Positions 25,169 through 38,173 of a stretch of DNA of 64,000 nucleotides are shown in pieces. Source of the stretch: Sequoia sempervirens (taxonomy: Eukaryota > Streptophyta > Pinopsida > Cupressales > Cupressaceae); contig VDFB02018477.1 of the NCBI GenBank assembly GCA_007258455.2, forward strand, positions 1 to 64,000, in the 5' to 3' direction. A program made the translations under genes and the position numbers. The notes under the pieces are model-generated. The model had not been told where the DNA came from, searched no databases, and saw only the letters and a list, made by a program, of their open reading frames with translations. Each line of letters begins with the position of its first letter. Position 1 is the stretch's first letter.

Positions 25169-26485
25169 TTGCATCAATTGAGAGAATCCCTACCTAGGAT
25201 GCTAGTGTGCCATGTGTAGACAGTTCCGCACCATGTGAACATCCCTAACAAGATTCTTGGTCAGTAATGGTAGATGTTATGATTCCCTATCAATTGGAAA
25301 ATTTGTAACGTCCTTGAAAATATTGACCACACAAGATTCACCTTTTACCTCCAATAAGCATATTTTGAAATTGATTCTTCTCATTCTAGCTCTCTATTAC
25401 TTTCTCTCAATCCACACTTGCAACTTATCTTCATTCTTCCACTCTCTTCTTGCTTCCAATAGCTACACACTCCATTATCCATACCATCTTGTTGCTCCAA
25501 ATTCCATTGTTATTGTAGGTTGTTGAAGCTCTAGTCCATTGGCATGGTGGTGTCTCTCTTCTCCTTCCTCTCTCAGCCTTGAGTGCTCATAGAAAGGGAG
25601 GTGATATTGTGCCTATTTTATTATTTGCATTAGTATACTTGTAGACTATCATTTTGGTTGTCTTTGCACTCTACTTTCTAGTGTCTTTCTATTCATTTCT
25701 CTATCACCTTTCTACGCTTTATGCTCTATTAGATATTTATGGAGGTGGAAACACCAAAGCAAGGGTTTGACTGAGGGAAAACTCTAAACACAACCCAACA
25801 TTTTTCATATTTCCTTGTGTGTAGGATTTCAAGTTGTTTGTGGGAGCTTGTTGGAGAATTGGACCTTGAGTAAGTTGGAATTCTTCTTTCTTCATCATTT
25901 CGCTAGAGTAGCTCAAATTTGTTAGTTAAAGTATTCTTCTTATTGTACTCTACATCTTTATTCTTTCATGTTAAACTATAAAACCATAAATTTTGAGTTG
26001 TTAGTAGACCTTTTTCATTTTCATCTACCACTTGACCCTCTATCTGTACAAGATGCTAGCGCCCATTTGAGACTTCAATGTAGTGCACTGAAGTCCAAAC
26101 TATGCACTATTTTCTTCTATCACAAAGCACTCTAGTTCATAATTTGAAGCCCTTCCAGTCTACTCACCTATTCCTTGAAAGCTTTTGTCATAGAAAATGT
26201 AAGAGGATGGGTCCTAGTTGCCTTTCCTTTTTCAACTTCTCTTTAGTCAGTTTATCTTAATGTGGTTAGACACCTATTACTCCATTTCATTTCCTCCATC
26301 TTAAGACTATCATGTTCAAGGGTAGTGTCCTTGAGGTGGTCGAAGGCCTATTCTTCTCATGTTGTTTCTTCTTTGGAAAAGAGACATGGGAGGTGTGAAA
26401 CCCCTCCCTCACATTTTTGGTGAACTTGAAATGAAGGTTTCTTCTTTTTGTTTTTCACTTTAGAATTTCTTCACTTGGATCCTCG

Positions 26486-28425
26486 GTGCATTACAAACTA
26501 GCATGTCATAGAACTTTTATGATATTTACAGCCCAATCTATGATCTCTAGATTCACTGTTAGAAGGATCCTTCAATACATACTGATAGAATCTAGAAGAG
26601 CTGACCTTGATCAAACTAGTCTCTCTTTTGATGAGATTATTTTAGGGAGGTCAGCTGGATTTACTAAACTATTTGGAAGAGATGGAGTGTATGTTCCTAC
26701 TCCTCCTACCTCTTCCTCCTCTGATGAGGAATGAACTATTATTGAAGTTCCACCAGAACAACTTCTTTCCCTCGATAGGAGGCTTAAGGCATGCAAGTAA
26801 CATTTAATGAAGAATTGTAAGCTTTCCCAAGTGGCTGAAGTTGTTACTAAATTTAGAGCTATGTTTGATGAAGATGAAGAAGGTATAGAATTCCTTTTAG
26901 GTATTATCAATATTTTCAATACTCATGTCCCTTCCTATACCTCTAGCTTGGGTGTTCACCAAGAAGTTGGCTTTAGACCACTACAAGGTAGTTGGTAGTC
27001 TTCATGCCTAGGGTTTAGGTATACATGGATGAGACAAGTCCTATAAAAATTGCTACTATACTGGAGTAGAACCCTATTATAGAGGTTATTAAGGTGCCTT
27101 TAGGTTTTAGTTATGTCGCTCCTAATAACCCTAGTTCTGGTGGCAATGCTAGGGCTTCTACCAGTCCTAGTGTTGGGGTCTTTGTGGGTATAGGGGCTAG
27201 TCCTTCTAGTGGGGTAGTTCCAATGGTAGTTCCTTTAGTCTCATCTCATCCACTGATGCTATTTTGAATGCTTTACTAAAAGCATGGGGTAGATGCAAAA
27301 CCAATTGGTGAAATTAACCACCTCTTCAACCCCATCTATGTTTCAACCATTTACACATCACAATCTTTTGTCTATAGCAATTCTAAATACTCCCATCTCT
27401 ACAAGGATGGAAATTCCAAAATTTGATAAGTGGGTATGTGGAAGATCATCATGGAAAAAATAGGCCCCTAAGAAAAAATTAGAAAAATCAAAGTTAGGAA
27501 ACTTGACTTTAAAAGTTGAATAAGTTATCTATATTAATTCAAAAATATGTAAGAATAGAATATGTATCAAATTAAATGTAGTTTCTAAACTACTAGGTTT
27601 ATTTTTAAAAAAATCTATTTGGTAAAAATTTGAAATTTCAATCATTAGTACTTAAATTTCAAAGAAAAAATAAAAGTAGGTGTCAATGGACCACCCTAAC
27701 CACAATAAATTGATAATATTTTTATAAGATTTTAGATATAAGTAGAGGACTCATGTCTCGATGTGATGCATATTTTTGTAATGTTTTCCAAGTAAATAAT
27801 TAATTATGAATTATTTATTACAACTTTCAAAAAATATAAAAACTCATATGTCTAACCACCTTAACTTGGTCAAACTTCATTAAATTAATTTTTTAATCCT
27901 ATAGTATGTAGGCATAGAATGTGACACATGTTTCAGTTGAAAAATGTGATACCATTTGAAAGCTATAGATGTTTTCAATCAACCTATCAATGGGACTTTA
28001 GTCATAATTCAAATAGAAAATGAATAATAATTATTTATTAAATTCAAAGTAAAACATAATTTATATTGGTGGAAAGTTAGAATCTCCTTTAAAAACTCTT
28101 TTTGTTTCATCAATTTTGGGTAAAAAAAAAGTCGCCAGCCACATGGGCCATCATATCACTTACATATCACCACTTTTTGGCCCATCATGATCCTACACAT
28201 ACCCAAGTATAATGGTGGTGGAGATCTTCAAATGCACATGGTAGCCTTTAATGTCATGTGCACTGATTTCTTCCATCATGATGCTTTGATGGAAAAGCTT
28301 TTCCTATGTTCTCTTAAGGGTGTTTTTTTAGATTGGTATTGTTCGTTTCCCAATAACTCAATATTTTCATTGGATCAACTTGTAAATCAATTCCTAAATG
28401 AAAATCTCAAGCTAACATTGGACTA
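26486..28425 (+). pseudogene. Decayed gag of element D, split by a TIR element
   Basis: The frame opens near 26486 and continues, with stops, through an acidic segment (MFDEDEEGIEFLLGI) and a Gly/Ser/Pro-rich linker (about 27120-27240). It reaches a capsid-like core. That core matches the plant retrotransposon gag domain: family pattern IPxYDGxGDPxxHL, here KYNGGGDLQMHMVAFN, followed by LFLCSLKGVFLDWYCSFPNN (family: LKGxAxxWYxxLP). A 774-bp TIR element (27432-28205) is inserted between IPKFD and KYNGGGD; removing it with one copy of the duplicated AAGT restores the reading frame. No zinc knuckle was identified. Multiple stops make it non-functional. Confidence 0.7.
27432..28205 (+). mobile_element. 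Non-autonomous TIR DNA transposon (774 bp) in the D gag
   Basis: The left end TGGGTATGTGGAAGATCATC and the reverse complement of the right end TGGGTATGTGTAGGATCATG form inverted repeats of about 30 bases. Insertion splits the D gag frame, and clean removal restores it, so both borders are fixed by function. The duplication is either AG (element TGGG..CCCA) or AAGT (element GGG..CCC). The element has no transposase frame. A related, longer element lies at 57942-58869 and a truncated inverted relative at 1928-2600. Superfamily is not assigned. Confidence 0.8.
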
Positions 28426-28430
28426 AACAT

Positions 28431-29289
28431 GGAATTCTCCAATTTATGCCAATGTAAGAAAGGGGATCATGAGAAAGTTATTGATTTCATAGTGTTTTTC
28501 TCTTAAAATTCCTACCCTTTACTAGATTCAGATGTTTAAAAGTTCTTTATCTGGAATTTGCAACTTGCACTATGAGATAAATTCATCCTCATTAAGTATC
28601 CTTCTTTTGTACATCTTTGTGCCATATTGCACAAATACCAATAGATTTTCATTGAGTTTGGTGGTTCATCCTCATGCTCACATTCAGATGATCAATATGT
28701 AGTGTTGATTTCTAGAGATTCATGGAAGGACAAGGTCATTCCTAGTGTGGTCATCATCCCTAAGGATATAGGTCTAGGACACAATAGATATTTCATAAAT
28801 TTCTTTCAATCCTACTCCATTATACTATAAATTTTTTGAAAAGATAAAATTCTAACATTATTAGAAGTCTAACCTCTCTCAAAACCCTATCTAGGTTGGA
28901 ATGATACACAAAAGCATTGCCAGTTCCATCATGTTCACAGACATGAAATCAAGCGATGCATATGCCTACATCATGAGATCTAGGATTGTATTAGCGATGG
29001 GACTGTCAATCTAGATGGAATAGAAAAAACTCCAATAATTCTATAGCTAATCCCAATAGCCAGTTTCATACTTATATAGACCCATTTTCATCTCACTCTG
29101 TCAACCTTGTCACACCATCTTCTATATCTTTTGATATAGTTCTATCTGAGTACATGAATACGGTATCATTCGCACATATGTCTCCCATATGAAATGTGAG
29201 TGCTAATATAGATATAAATTTTACCTCACATGACCTACCTTTGAAAAAGGAGCTCTCTCCTCTTTGCATTCTCGTTGGACCAATGATAA
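28431..29289 (+). other. Decayed gag-protease spacer of D
   Basis: About 860 bases between the gag-like and protease-like parts of D, with stops in all frames. No zinc-knuckle motif seen. Probably degraded coding sequence of the same polyprotein. Confidence 0.4.
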
Positions 29290-29930
29290 TGTTGTTATGG
29301 GTGTCATGGTTGATCCTTCCAGCTGAGTGAATTGAATTATAGAGGAAACCTTATTTATAGATAATTTTCATAGAGAGAAGTATGATGAATCATAGGCCAC
29401 TCTTCGTACTCATGATATACTATCTATTTCCCCTATCATCTCAATTTCTCTATTGATCCTTGTAGGACCTAAAGTTATCGATGTATCATTTTTTATGATT
29501 CCAGAGTCTGTCATGTTTGGAGTGAGTCTATGCATCCCATGGCTGGCCTCCATGAGCATGGCTGCTTCTATAATCCATAAGTGTTTAAAACTTCCCCATG
29601 AAGGAATGGTTCATACTATTCATAATACCAATTATAAGTTGTTGGTATCACATGGGGCCTATCCTTGGATCACTTTTGGCCCACCCCAATTGGGCCCCTC
29701 CCTCCCAAGAGGATCTCTTTTATCAAGCCTGCATCATGTACAAGACTAGGGGATTGATGCCAAAATCTAGCAATTCAGTGTCTCCTTATGTAGTCTTTGT
29801 GAAGGCTTCCATGCATGCGAAACAACAAATTGCCTTCTCTACCCTATCAAAAGGAAAGGGGAAGTCTAATCTCACACTCAAGCCTTTATCTTCTTCTACT
29901 TCTTTACCATCCACTTCTTTTTCTTAGCCC
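29290..29930 (+). pseudogene. Decayed retropepsin-like domain of element D
   Basis: The frame gives VVMGVMVDPSS, then LLILVGPKVIDVSF, MFGVSLCIPWLASMSMAASI and IIHKCLKLPHEGMVHTIHNT. Residue order follows the C domain (20593-21130) throughout and the plant gypsy protease pattern. Stops lie directly behind the active-site motif, and a frameshift near 29690 moves the reading into the frame that ends at 29927. The remainder is serine-rich (LSSSTSLPSTSF). Homology to the C domain is clear; the enzyme is dead. Confidence 0.6.
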
Positions 29931-30340
29931 TTGGTGACATCCTTGGTTCCCTCCCCTATGCTTTGCATAAAAAAGGAGAAGTCACCCATGTAGTGGAAGT
30001 TGAACCCTTCTATTTTTTAGTTACTCGTCTTGCCCAAGATGCTTAACCCACTCTTTATTATAAAGGGAAGATTTCTTGTGGGGTATTCCATGCATCTGAG
30101 CCTTAGTATCCTCCAACTATTCCTCCATTCATTCCACAAGTGGTGAATGGAAAGTGTCCCATCGTCGAGGTGTTAGTCATGTTGATTATTTTTTGGGAAC
30201 CAAACTTAATCTTACCACTTCCCTATGAACCCGACAAAATTCAATTATTAGCAAGGGTAAGGATTGGCCAACATATAAGTAAGGATTTTAAGGACCTTAC
30301 TTCTTCATTTTGGGCTATGTGAAACCTAGTAGGGTGGTCC

Positions 30341-31611
30341 TAAATATTTTCATATGATATGCATTTGATCGAAAACATTTTTGCATATAGATAGATTCCT
30401 ATGAATGCAAATAGACAATATTCATTAAATATTTTCTTGACCTTCAAAACAATTACTATCTATTGCAAGGAATAAAAGGGTACTTCAGATTGGTACATTG
30501 TAATTAATTTTTTTAAATGATTTTCATTCTCATTTCAAGCCCTTGGTCAAGTGAACAAATAACTCATTTATCTTTTAAGGTAACCAAATAAAAAGACCAG
30601 TGCCTTGTACTGGGGTAATGGAGTCATGCTTATGCTAACTAGTAATTCTTTAGCAATTTGAACCAACAATTAATGGACTATTGATATATTGCATTACAGT
30701 ATTCAACTCACTATGCCTTAAAACATAACCACTTATCAATCCTATGCTCTTTCCTCACAAACTTGAGACCTCTCTTTAGCGTTTAATCAATTCTTTGAAT
30801 TGGATCAAAAATGAAATCAATCATTCAATTAAAAAAATTGAAGACAAATGAAAGATCATTAACCATTTCATTCATAATAAGGTAGAAATTACATGGGAGA
30901 GAATATGTTTAAGAGATGGAATTTTCACTTATGAATTGCTACTACTGTAAAACTATTTGAGATCACTACAAAGAGACTTGCACCCTACACTCCTTACTAA
31001 ACTATTCATTTGTGCATTGATTTACATTCTACTCTTTCATGAGCTTCATTTTCCCACTTAGACCATCCTAGGACTCCAAATTCAAACATCTATAATGAGC
31101 TATGAAATTCATTTTATAGAAGGGAGCAACAAGCAACAGCTTGAATTACATTTACATTTCACCTTCATTTGACAACTAATTTCACCTGAGTTTGAGATAT
31201 TCACCAATTAGTTACATGTAATCATTTCAGATTAGGGGAGATCAAAAAGATAAAAAATCCATGTAACATGATTGAAGCAGATCGGCCAACCTTCGAAAAG
31301 GCGTAGTTCATTGTTGTAGTAGCACCAAAACACCTTGTCCAGGTTGACCAAAGAAGATTCTCCATTAATAGACAAATCAAAAAATTATATACTATTCAGA
31401 TGATGTATGCTCACCATTAGAGACAAGAAGTTCAACAAATCCACCTCACACCATCACAAAAGATTTCCACATTAGCACCAAAGACAAAAAAATGAAAGAA
31501 ATGCTAAAGAAGATGATTCAGATGTAGTGGCAATGGTTTTGTCAAAAAAAATATAGGATAGGGATGCTACTCTGAGTCATCAGCATTAGAGTATGCTCTC
31601 CCACTCCTTGT
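30341..31611. other. Spacer without recognised gene
   Basis: AT-rich sequence between the truncated end of D and the lysine-rich ORF. No domain, repeat partner or RNA gene seen. Confidence 0.5.
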
Positions 31612-31738
31612 TCATGATGAAATTGGAGGAACCATCAAGCCTCCCTTGTTAGAGCCTTTAGACAACTCCAGGGAAAGAAGATAATGGTTGTATTCAGGGT
31701 TAGTGTCACCTCCACCATCTGAAGGGCTATTAGAAACT

Positions 31739-32047
31739 TCAATGGGAGAATTTTTTTCTCCCCAAATAGGCCTTACGGTACTTGCTTCTTTTCTTTTCTC
31801 TCTTCACAAGCTCAACTAGTTCCTTCCCTTTAAAATTTTCCAATTCTTTTGAAATTTTCCTTCCTCCCAAATTATATGTGCTCCTGACAACAATCTTCTT
31901 AGATTTCTTGCATGCTTTCTTCTCTTTTGGTGTTTTAGGATCTTCTAATAGCTCAACCTCATTCTCAAGAACATCATCTTTGGACTCAAACAACCTAAGT
32001 CTTCTAGACCTTTGGACTAGATTGACAGACTTATTTGGCTTACTCAT
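31739..32047 (-). CDS. Small lysine-rich ORF, unknown function
   Basis: An ATG at 32047 opens about 102 codons of a strongly basic, lysine-rich protein (segments KTPKEKKACKKSKK and VKREKKRSKYRK, preceded by an acidic patch, DDVLENEVELLED). It stops at 31739. Just before the stop lies an A7 run; a one-base shift there would extend the frame to 31612 with a plausible tail (NSPSDGGGDTNPEYNHYLLSLE). A sequencing slip or frameshift in the run is therefore possible. The composition would suit a nucleic-acid-binding or gag-like protein, but I recognise no family. Neighbouring sequence is non-genic, so a retroelement fragment is likelier than a host gene. Confidence 0.35.
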   Translation of the reverse strand: MSKPNKSVNLVQRSRRLRLFESKDDVLENEVELLEDPKTPKEKKACKKSKKIVVRSTYNLGGRKISKELENFKGKELVELVKREKKRSKYRKAYLGRKKFSH

Positions 32048-32053
32048 TTTCAA

Positions 32054-32744
32054 AATGATCAGGATGAGAACAATGAGACTAGTAATTTGTAGAAAACCCT
32101 TACAGGTTTACTCTTAGCAAGACTCTTGATGAATAGAAAACTCAAGAATCCATAGTTCCAATTAACCCAAAATTGTAGATAATAAACCCTAACCACCCTA
32201 GGGTTCTAAAATCTATAAACTAATATAGTTGTAATTTAAACAAGTAGGTATGACTACCTACTTACTTAGGGAAAAGTTTATCATGATACCTCTGCAACCT
32301 TTTAACAAAGAAACTCTTTTCCAACCTTCTCGTGGACTTAAGCTCAATTTTCAACAAACTATGAAGAAAATATAGCTATCGGTCTTCATTATATTGAGAA
32401 ATGTAAGCATACCAACCATTAATACTCAATGAAAGCTTGTGTGAGAGAGCTAAGAATCAACTACTTGTTTTTTGAACCTCAGCCATCAATCACACATTGA
32501 GACAAATCAACAGATAATTTCAAATAGGGTGATTAATTATGACAAAGCTAATTGCATGTGATTGATTCCTTTTCCTAATTAGAAAATCCCAAGTGGATAG
32601 ACACCCACTTTGTCTACATTTTTAATCACATACTTAGCATTTAATAATTTAACTTGTCATGTAATATTTATCCGCTAACCCATGGGAATTAATTCACTTG
32701 CAATTCATCAGAATAGGACAAGGAATATCAGCCTATACTCTTCC
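32054..32744. other. Spacer without recognised gene
   Basis: Region upstream of the lysine-rich ORF. AT-rich, no motifs beyond chance TATA-like strings. Confidence 0.45.
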
Positions 32745-34325
32745 TTACTTCAATTTCACCTTCCCACGTATATTAACGTCTGACAGAATTGATGACCGCA
32801 AACAGAAGCATTTCCCAAATCTTAAACACATGCCAAAAGAAATTAGTTCTAGTATGGCGTTATTTGAATATTAGTGTTGTATTGAAAATTTTTTAGCAAT
32901 ACTTTATCTCTAGTAAAGTCCTTCTAGGGCCTTAAAAAATTCCATGTGGTAGTCACCTGCTCGCCTATGCGATCCTAGATATTTAAGTGGGTTCCTCATA
33001 GAATGGCAGGGACTGGTCAAGATTGACCCACTTCACCTATCATCAACCATTGATCCCTTTCCTCATAAATCATTTTCCATCTATATAGCCTTGTGGGTCC
33101 CTTGATGAGGTAGTAGGTGTCAATCCACCCACTAGCCCTTGTCAATTTGTAAATACCAAATAAAATCAAACGGGTTGGCGAGGAGTGGTCGAGATTAAAC
33201 CATGTCACCATATGACCACCATAGATTTCATTTTGATACTGCTTGCAAATCATAAAAGGATATCGGCCCATCAAATAAAGGTAACACATGTCCAGTACCC
33301 GTTAGCCCATGTGATTACTTTTCCTGTACTCTTATTTACTTCAATTTCACCTTCCCACGTATATTATTATCTAACAAAATTTATGGCCACAATCAAAATA
33401 ATTTCCCAAATCTCAAACACGTGCCAAAATAAATTATTTCTAATATGATGCCGCTTTAATATTACTTTCATCTCAGCCAAATTTTCGCAATACTTTATCT
33501 CTGATAAAGTCCATTTGAGCCCTTAAAACATTCCACGTGGTAGTTGCCTACTTGCCTATGCAATCCTAGATACATAAGTGGGCCACTCAATAGATGGCAG
33601 GGAGTAATCAAGATTGACCCACTTCACCTTCCATCAAATGTTGATCCCTTTCCTCATAAACCATTTGTTATATTGAAAGCCTAGTGGGTCCCTCCATGAA
33701 GCAATAGGTGTCAATTTTCCTACCAACACGTGCCATTTTATAAATACCAAATAAAATCAAATAGGGTGGCAGGGATTGGTCGAGATTAAACCACATCACC
33801 CTATGACCACCATAGATTTCATTTTGATACTGCATGCATATCATAAAATGATATCGGGCCCACCCAATAAAGGTAACACATGTCCTACACCCATTAGCCC
33901 ATGTGATTACTTCGCCGCAATACATAGAAAAATGAGCACATGGCGAATAACCAAGATGAAGACACATGTTGTGATATCAATTTTTAATCCTTCTCAAAGA
34001 TCGACTTGTTGACTCTTTGGAAGAAATGGTCCCACCACCAAACATGACACATACAACCACGCATTAGCCCGCTTGATTATTTTAATGAAAAATGAAACAA
34101 AGCAGGCATGTAGGGAGTGGCTAAGATGTAGCCACATAACTCAATGACCATTGTTGATCTTCTTTTAATACTTCCCACAATCTTTATCGAGGGGATTAGG
34201 CCCACAAATGCATAAGACACGAAGCTTACACCCACTAGCCCATGAAAATAAAATAATAGGCAATGAAAAAGCTCGAGCACATGGGGAATGGTGGCGATTG
34301 GCTCACAATGATCAAACGGTCATTA
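32745..34325. repeat. Tandem duplication, about 0.59-kb unit, with a degenerate third copy
   Basis: Copy 1 (about 32745-33330) and copy 2 (about 33331-33925) align along their whole length. Shared strings include 'caatttcaccttcccacgta', 'gcaatactttatctct' and 'gaccaccatagatttcattt', at offsets of about 587-591 bases. A weaker third copy of the last part lies at about 34040-34325 ('cactagcccatg', 'caatgaccat'). Small ORFs inside both copies are by-products. Origin unknown; not clearly an LTR. Confidence 0.75.
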
Positions 34326-36780
34326 CATAACCAAAATCTACACATGCCACAAATGTTATTTTTTTAAAAGAGGTCCATTACTAGGTAGACTATAGTCAAG
34401 GAAATAAATATATGGATTAAGACCCTAGGAAATATTAAAACCCGATCATAGAATTAGACAAATTTTCATAGAGGATTTTAACCCCAAATAATAATGACAA
34501 TGATTTAAAATGACCATGGGCACTAACCGACATCATTAGGACTTAAGGGTCGGTAAAAGAATGAAATTGATAGCACGAGTCACTACTTAGACAACTAGGA
34601 ATCTACATCTGCATTAGAAGGTCAACAAAAAAATAGAATTCCAATTAGGATTTTTAGACTCAAAGGTTAATTTGGAAGGGTTTTGATAGCACAAACCCTA
34701 AAAAAATGATTAGGAACATAACCCTAAGCCCTATGACAAGGGATTAAACAAAATTTTGCAAAATTTAAAATGGAACCAAAGCAATTTTTTGAGAGGTTCC
34801 ATCAGTGGCTCCTATCGGGAACAAATGCATCTCATAGGCATGATGAGATTCAAGAATCTCAAATCCAGGGTGTTGTCATAATAGTGGTTTACAATTCCTG
34901 AGAGGAACGAATTTTAGCTAAAATCACATATTTTTAGAAAACATAATGATTTAAGCCTTAAAATTCCATTTTAAGGATTCCAATTGAAGATGGTTTGATC
35001 AAATCACCTTAGATCAAACCCCCTTGGATAGAACCTCGCTAGTTTTAAACCATACCTATAAATGCGTCTCCTTTACACCTATCAAAATGCTGATAAAAAT
35101 CACTTTTGATTTAGCTTTTGGGGATCAAATGAATTCATTTAAAATTTATTTCAAATGATTATGGTATTCCTCAGAACAAGCTATCTAATGAATATAATTT
35201 TAATATGTTTTGGTTTTGTTATGTATTTGTTTTTTAAGTTTTATTAAACATAGGTTTTTCATCGAAAATGAATTTCTTTGTTCTTCACATGTGGAAAAAT
35301 ATAAGATTATCAAAAAAAAAATTGAAATATATGAGAGTGAATATTGAAGTCCTTGATCCAACAAAAATAAAAATAAAATACGACATATACAAAAAAAGTT
35401 CATTATCTGATGTATTTATTAATGCAAGTGTAATCGTTTGACTTTTAAGAAACTTGATTAAGGAAAAAATATTCAATAAAAAACTATCTAACCAAGTGGA
35501 AGCACTAGATATGAGTTACAAATCTAAATTTGAAAGAATTAGAATTTTATCCTTCATGGAAAAAAGTTATGCATTATACGGTGTGCGTCACTTTTTTAAA
35601 ATGTTGTTTTCTAAAAAAAAAAAATTCGTGGGAGATGGAAAAAGAAGTGCAATTTGATTCCAAAAATTTTGAAAAAAATATTTTTAGAATCTACAGACAA
35701 AATTTGATGAGACTCTAGTTTGCACCATCTTCAAATTCCTCATAGTTTAGCCACTATAGGTGCCCGAATGTGAAGATTTAGTTAAAAATAATAATTTCAG
35801 TGCCCAGTTTGGCCAAAAATTTTAAACCACTATTATGGGATCACCCATGGAGTAGACCAAGCATAGAGGACCAAAAAACCAAGACCTACTTGAACCAAGT
35901 AGAAAAACCAAACCAAAATGAGCAACATATATACAATATTTACATAAGTTAAAAAATTAAACCAAGAGGTTCAATCTCCATCTTCTTTGAAGCCTTCCTC
36001 TGAAGGATTCAACTTTTCTTGGTGGCCCTAGGCCCCCAAACTCAGGGCCGATACTTTCCCGTATAAAAAACCTTATATTCCATTGTCTATATCATGCTAA
36101 GTTTGAAAAAATTCTCATGTATCACCCACCTATTGATCATGCTGCAAAGACGACAATCAACCATTATGGAAATATGTATGAACTTAGTACTATCATCATT
36201 AACCTTGTCCAACTAAAAACCATAAAGGGATGCTAACTAGAATCCATAATCAATGTATCATTCTATCTTGTTCAATTCATAGTCATACCCCAGCAAATGC
36301 TTCTGTAATAGGATAGGGAATTGGAAATACTCATTAGCTATTTGATCACTATCACCATAAGGGATACTATCAAATTCAATTTGATCATCAAATTGAAAAC
36401 CCTCCTACCTAGTTCTTTCAGGATGAGCATTCAAGGATACACATCCCATCCCTTAAGAGTGATGGTACAATCTTATTTCTATTATTTCAGGGTCCTTTCT
36501 ATCTAGCTCCGTTTCCACACTAAGCACACATTTACTATGTGGGATGAAAAAGAAATGTTCATATACAAGCTTCTATTTAAATTGGTATCCACATTCATCA
36601 CAATATTATAAACTAATTATGTTGCCACCTGCTCAACTTCCCTGGGAAATTGATTCAACAAACTCCATAAAAAATTTTCTTTCACTTAGATCAAGGCCAT
36701 TCACATGCATTATCCATACCATCCCAAGAATCAAAAAACATTTTTTTCTTAGGTTCATTAACATACTCTAATCCTTCCTT
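34326..36780. other. Spacer without recognised gene
   Basis: About 2.4 kb of AT-rich sequence with only short open frames (60-75 codons) on both strands, poly-A and poly-T runs, and no recognised domain. The minus strand from 36780 down to about 36680 may continue the decayed ORF listed next. Confidence 0.45.
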
Positions 36781-37335
36781 CTAATTGTTACTCAACTTGA
36801 AATAAAATGGCTCAAAGGGAGAATCAAATAGTTTAGGATTGATATGATCAGTAGTAAGGTATTCAAATGCACCATCAATCAATAGTTGTGTTTGCTCACA
36901 TGTGTAGGGCTTGCTACAACTTGAACATTTCTTATTTTCAGCCAAGAAAATCTCTTCAACACATTCTTTGTTGAAAACTATCATATTCATCTCTTATATG
37001 AAATTTGGACATTTCTTTTTTTTTTCGGCATTCATAAACAAGACCTTGCTGACCAGCATCACCAATCTCATCATTTCCAACACTAACCTCAGGCTCGAGA
37101 CCCTGAATACAGACATTATTATCTTGAAATTTATCATCTACCATATTCCTAGGACATTCCAATTCTAATAGAACTGAATTGCATCTCAAGAATCCATCAT
37201 ATGCAATCTATTCATCTACTAGTGAGGGAAAAACCTGATGAGTACTAGTACAGCTGAATTCTTCAGGCAAGAAGGATGACTTTAGGTCAACCTCACAAGA
37301 ATATTTATATTCCTCATGAGTGTTGTGAGAAATAT
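36781..37335 (-). pseudogene. Decayed ORF of unknown family
   Basis: On the minus strand a coding-like frame starts near 37335 (THEEYKYSCEVDLKSSFLPE) and passes one stop. It continues as CNSVLLELECPRNMVDDKFQ to GLVYECRKK at an A-rich run, then resumes in another frame as ECVEEIFLAENKKCSSCSKP through FDSPFEPFYFKLSNN. Composition and the smooth hand-over between frames indicate a once-coding sequence of at least 180 codons. A CSSC motif is present, but there is no clear zinc-finger spacing. I do not recognise the family; a retroelement protein is most likely given the context. Confidence 0.4.
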
Positions 37336-38173
37336 TTTAACCTCATGCCAACACGATCAACACACAAGAGAATTAGTCAAGTTAGCAAAGACAAATCAAG
37401 CTCCATATGAAATTCTTGATCACATTAAGATAAGAAAACATGATAATAAAAAGGACACAAAGAAAGCATACAAGCATGTAAAACTATCTAAAATAGACCA
37501 AACCTTAATCCCATAGGGGGATTGGTGCTCCTTTGATTTGAAAAGAAATCCCTTTCCCAATCTCTTGTGATGAGCTTCCAAAATGATGAAGAATCCTTCA
37601 AAATGTGATGAAGATGCAAAGATGAGTGATGAAGTGCAAGATGAATGTTCCTATAGTGAGAATGCTAAGATTGTGGGTGGATTTCAAATAGAATTAGCTT
37701 CTATTTATAGGCTGAAGGGTTGAAGAATGGAGAGATGGGAAGAATGTGGGACTAAAGGAGATTCAATAAGATTGTGACATTTGTCACAAATCTAATGGGT
37801 GAAGTTGGAGCACATTTTGGAGAATGTGCATAGTTAATGCATGTGGTTGAGATGTAAGAGGGGTGTATTGGAGATTAATGAATTTGTAAGAAACATTAAA
37901 TAAATGTGGTTGAGATGTAAGGGGGGTTAATTTTTGTGTAGGAAAGTAAAATAAAGGGAGTTAATGAAGGAATATTCCCTAGAACATGCATTTGAGAGGA
38001 TAAATGAGGTAATTAGTTAATTAAAAGAAACTATTTTCATGTGCAACCTAGTTAGTTGACCATTGGTTGGGTTTGACCAAGGTTGAGTCAAAAGCTAGAG
38101 AATGGGTAATTAGGATTAGGAGTTAATTAATACAAAATTAATTAAGTTGTAGGAATTAGGGGATTTGACATTT

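Larger units (their letters stand above)
25600..30340 (+). mobile_element. Retrotransposon D, truncated relative of C
   Basis: An LTR-like stretch (about 25600-26413) resembles the C LTR ('tatggaggtggaaaca', 'gggtttgactg'). It ends CCCTCACA before TTTTTGGTGAACTTGAA, the same primer-site position as in C. A decayed gag (26486-28430) and protease-like domain (29290-29930) follow. No 3' LTR is found, so the element is truncated near 30.3 kb. The upstream LTR border is uncertain: 25169-25600 carries no clear match to C. D keeps a gag that C has lost. Confidence 0.65.

Noticed and set aside
36020..36060. Possible gypsy integrase C-terminal motif (GKYRP-like) on the minus strand
   Set aside because: Only a few residues, followed by stops; not enough to call a domain.
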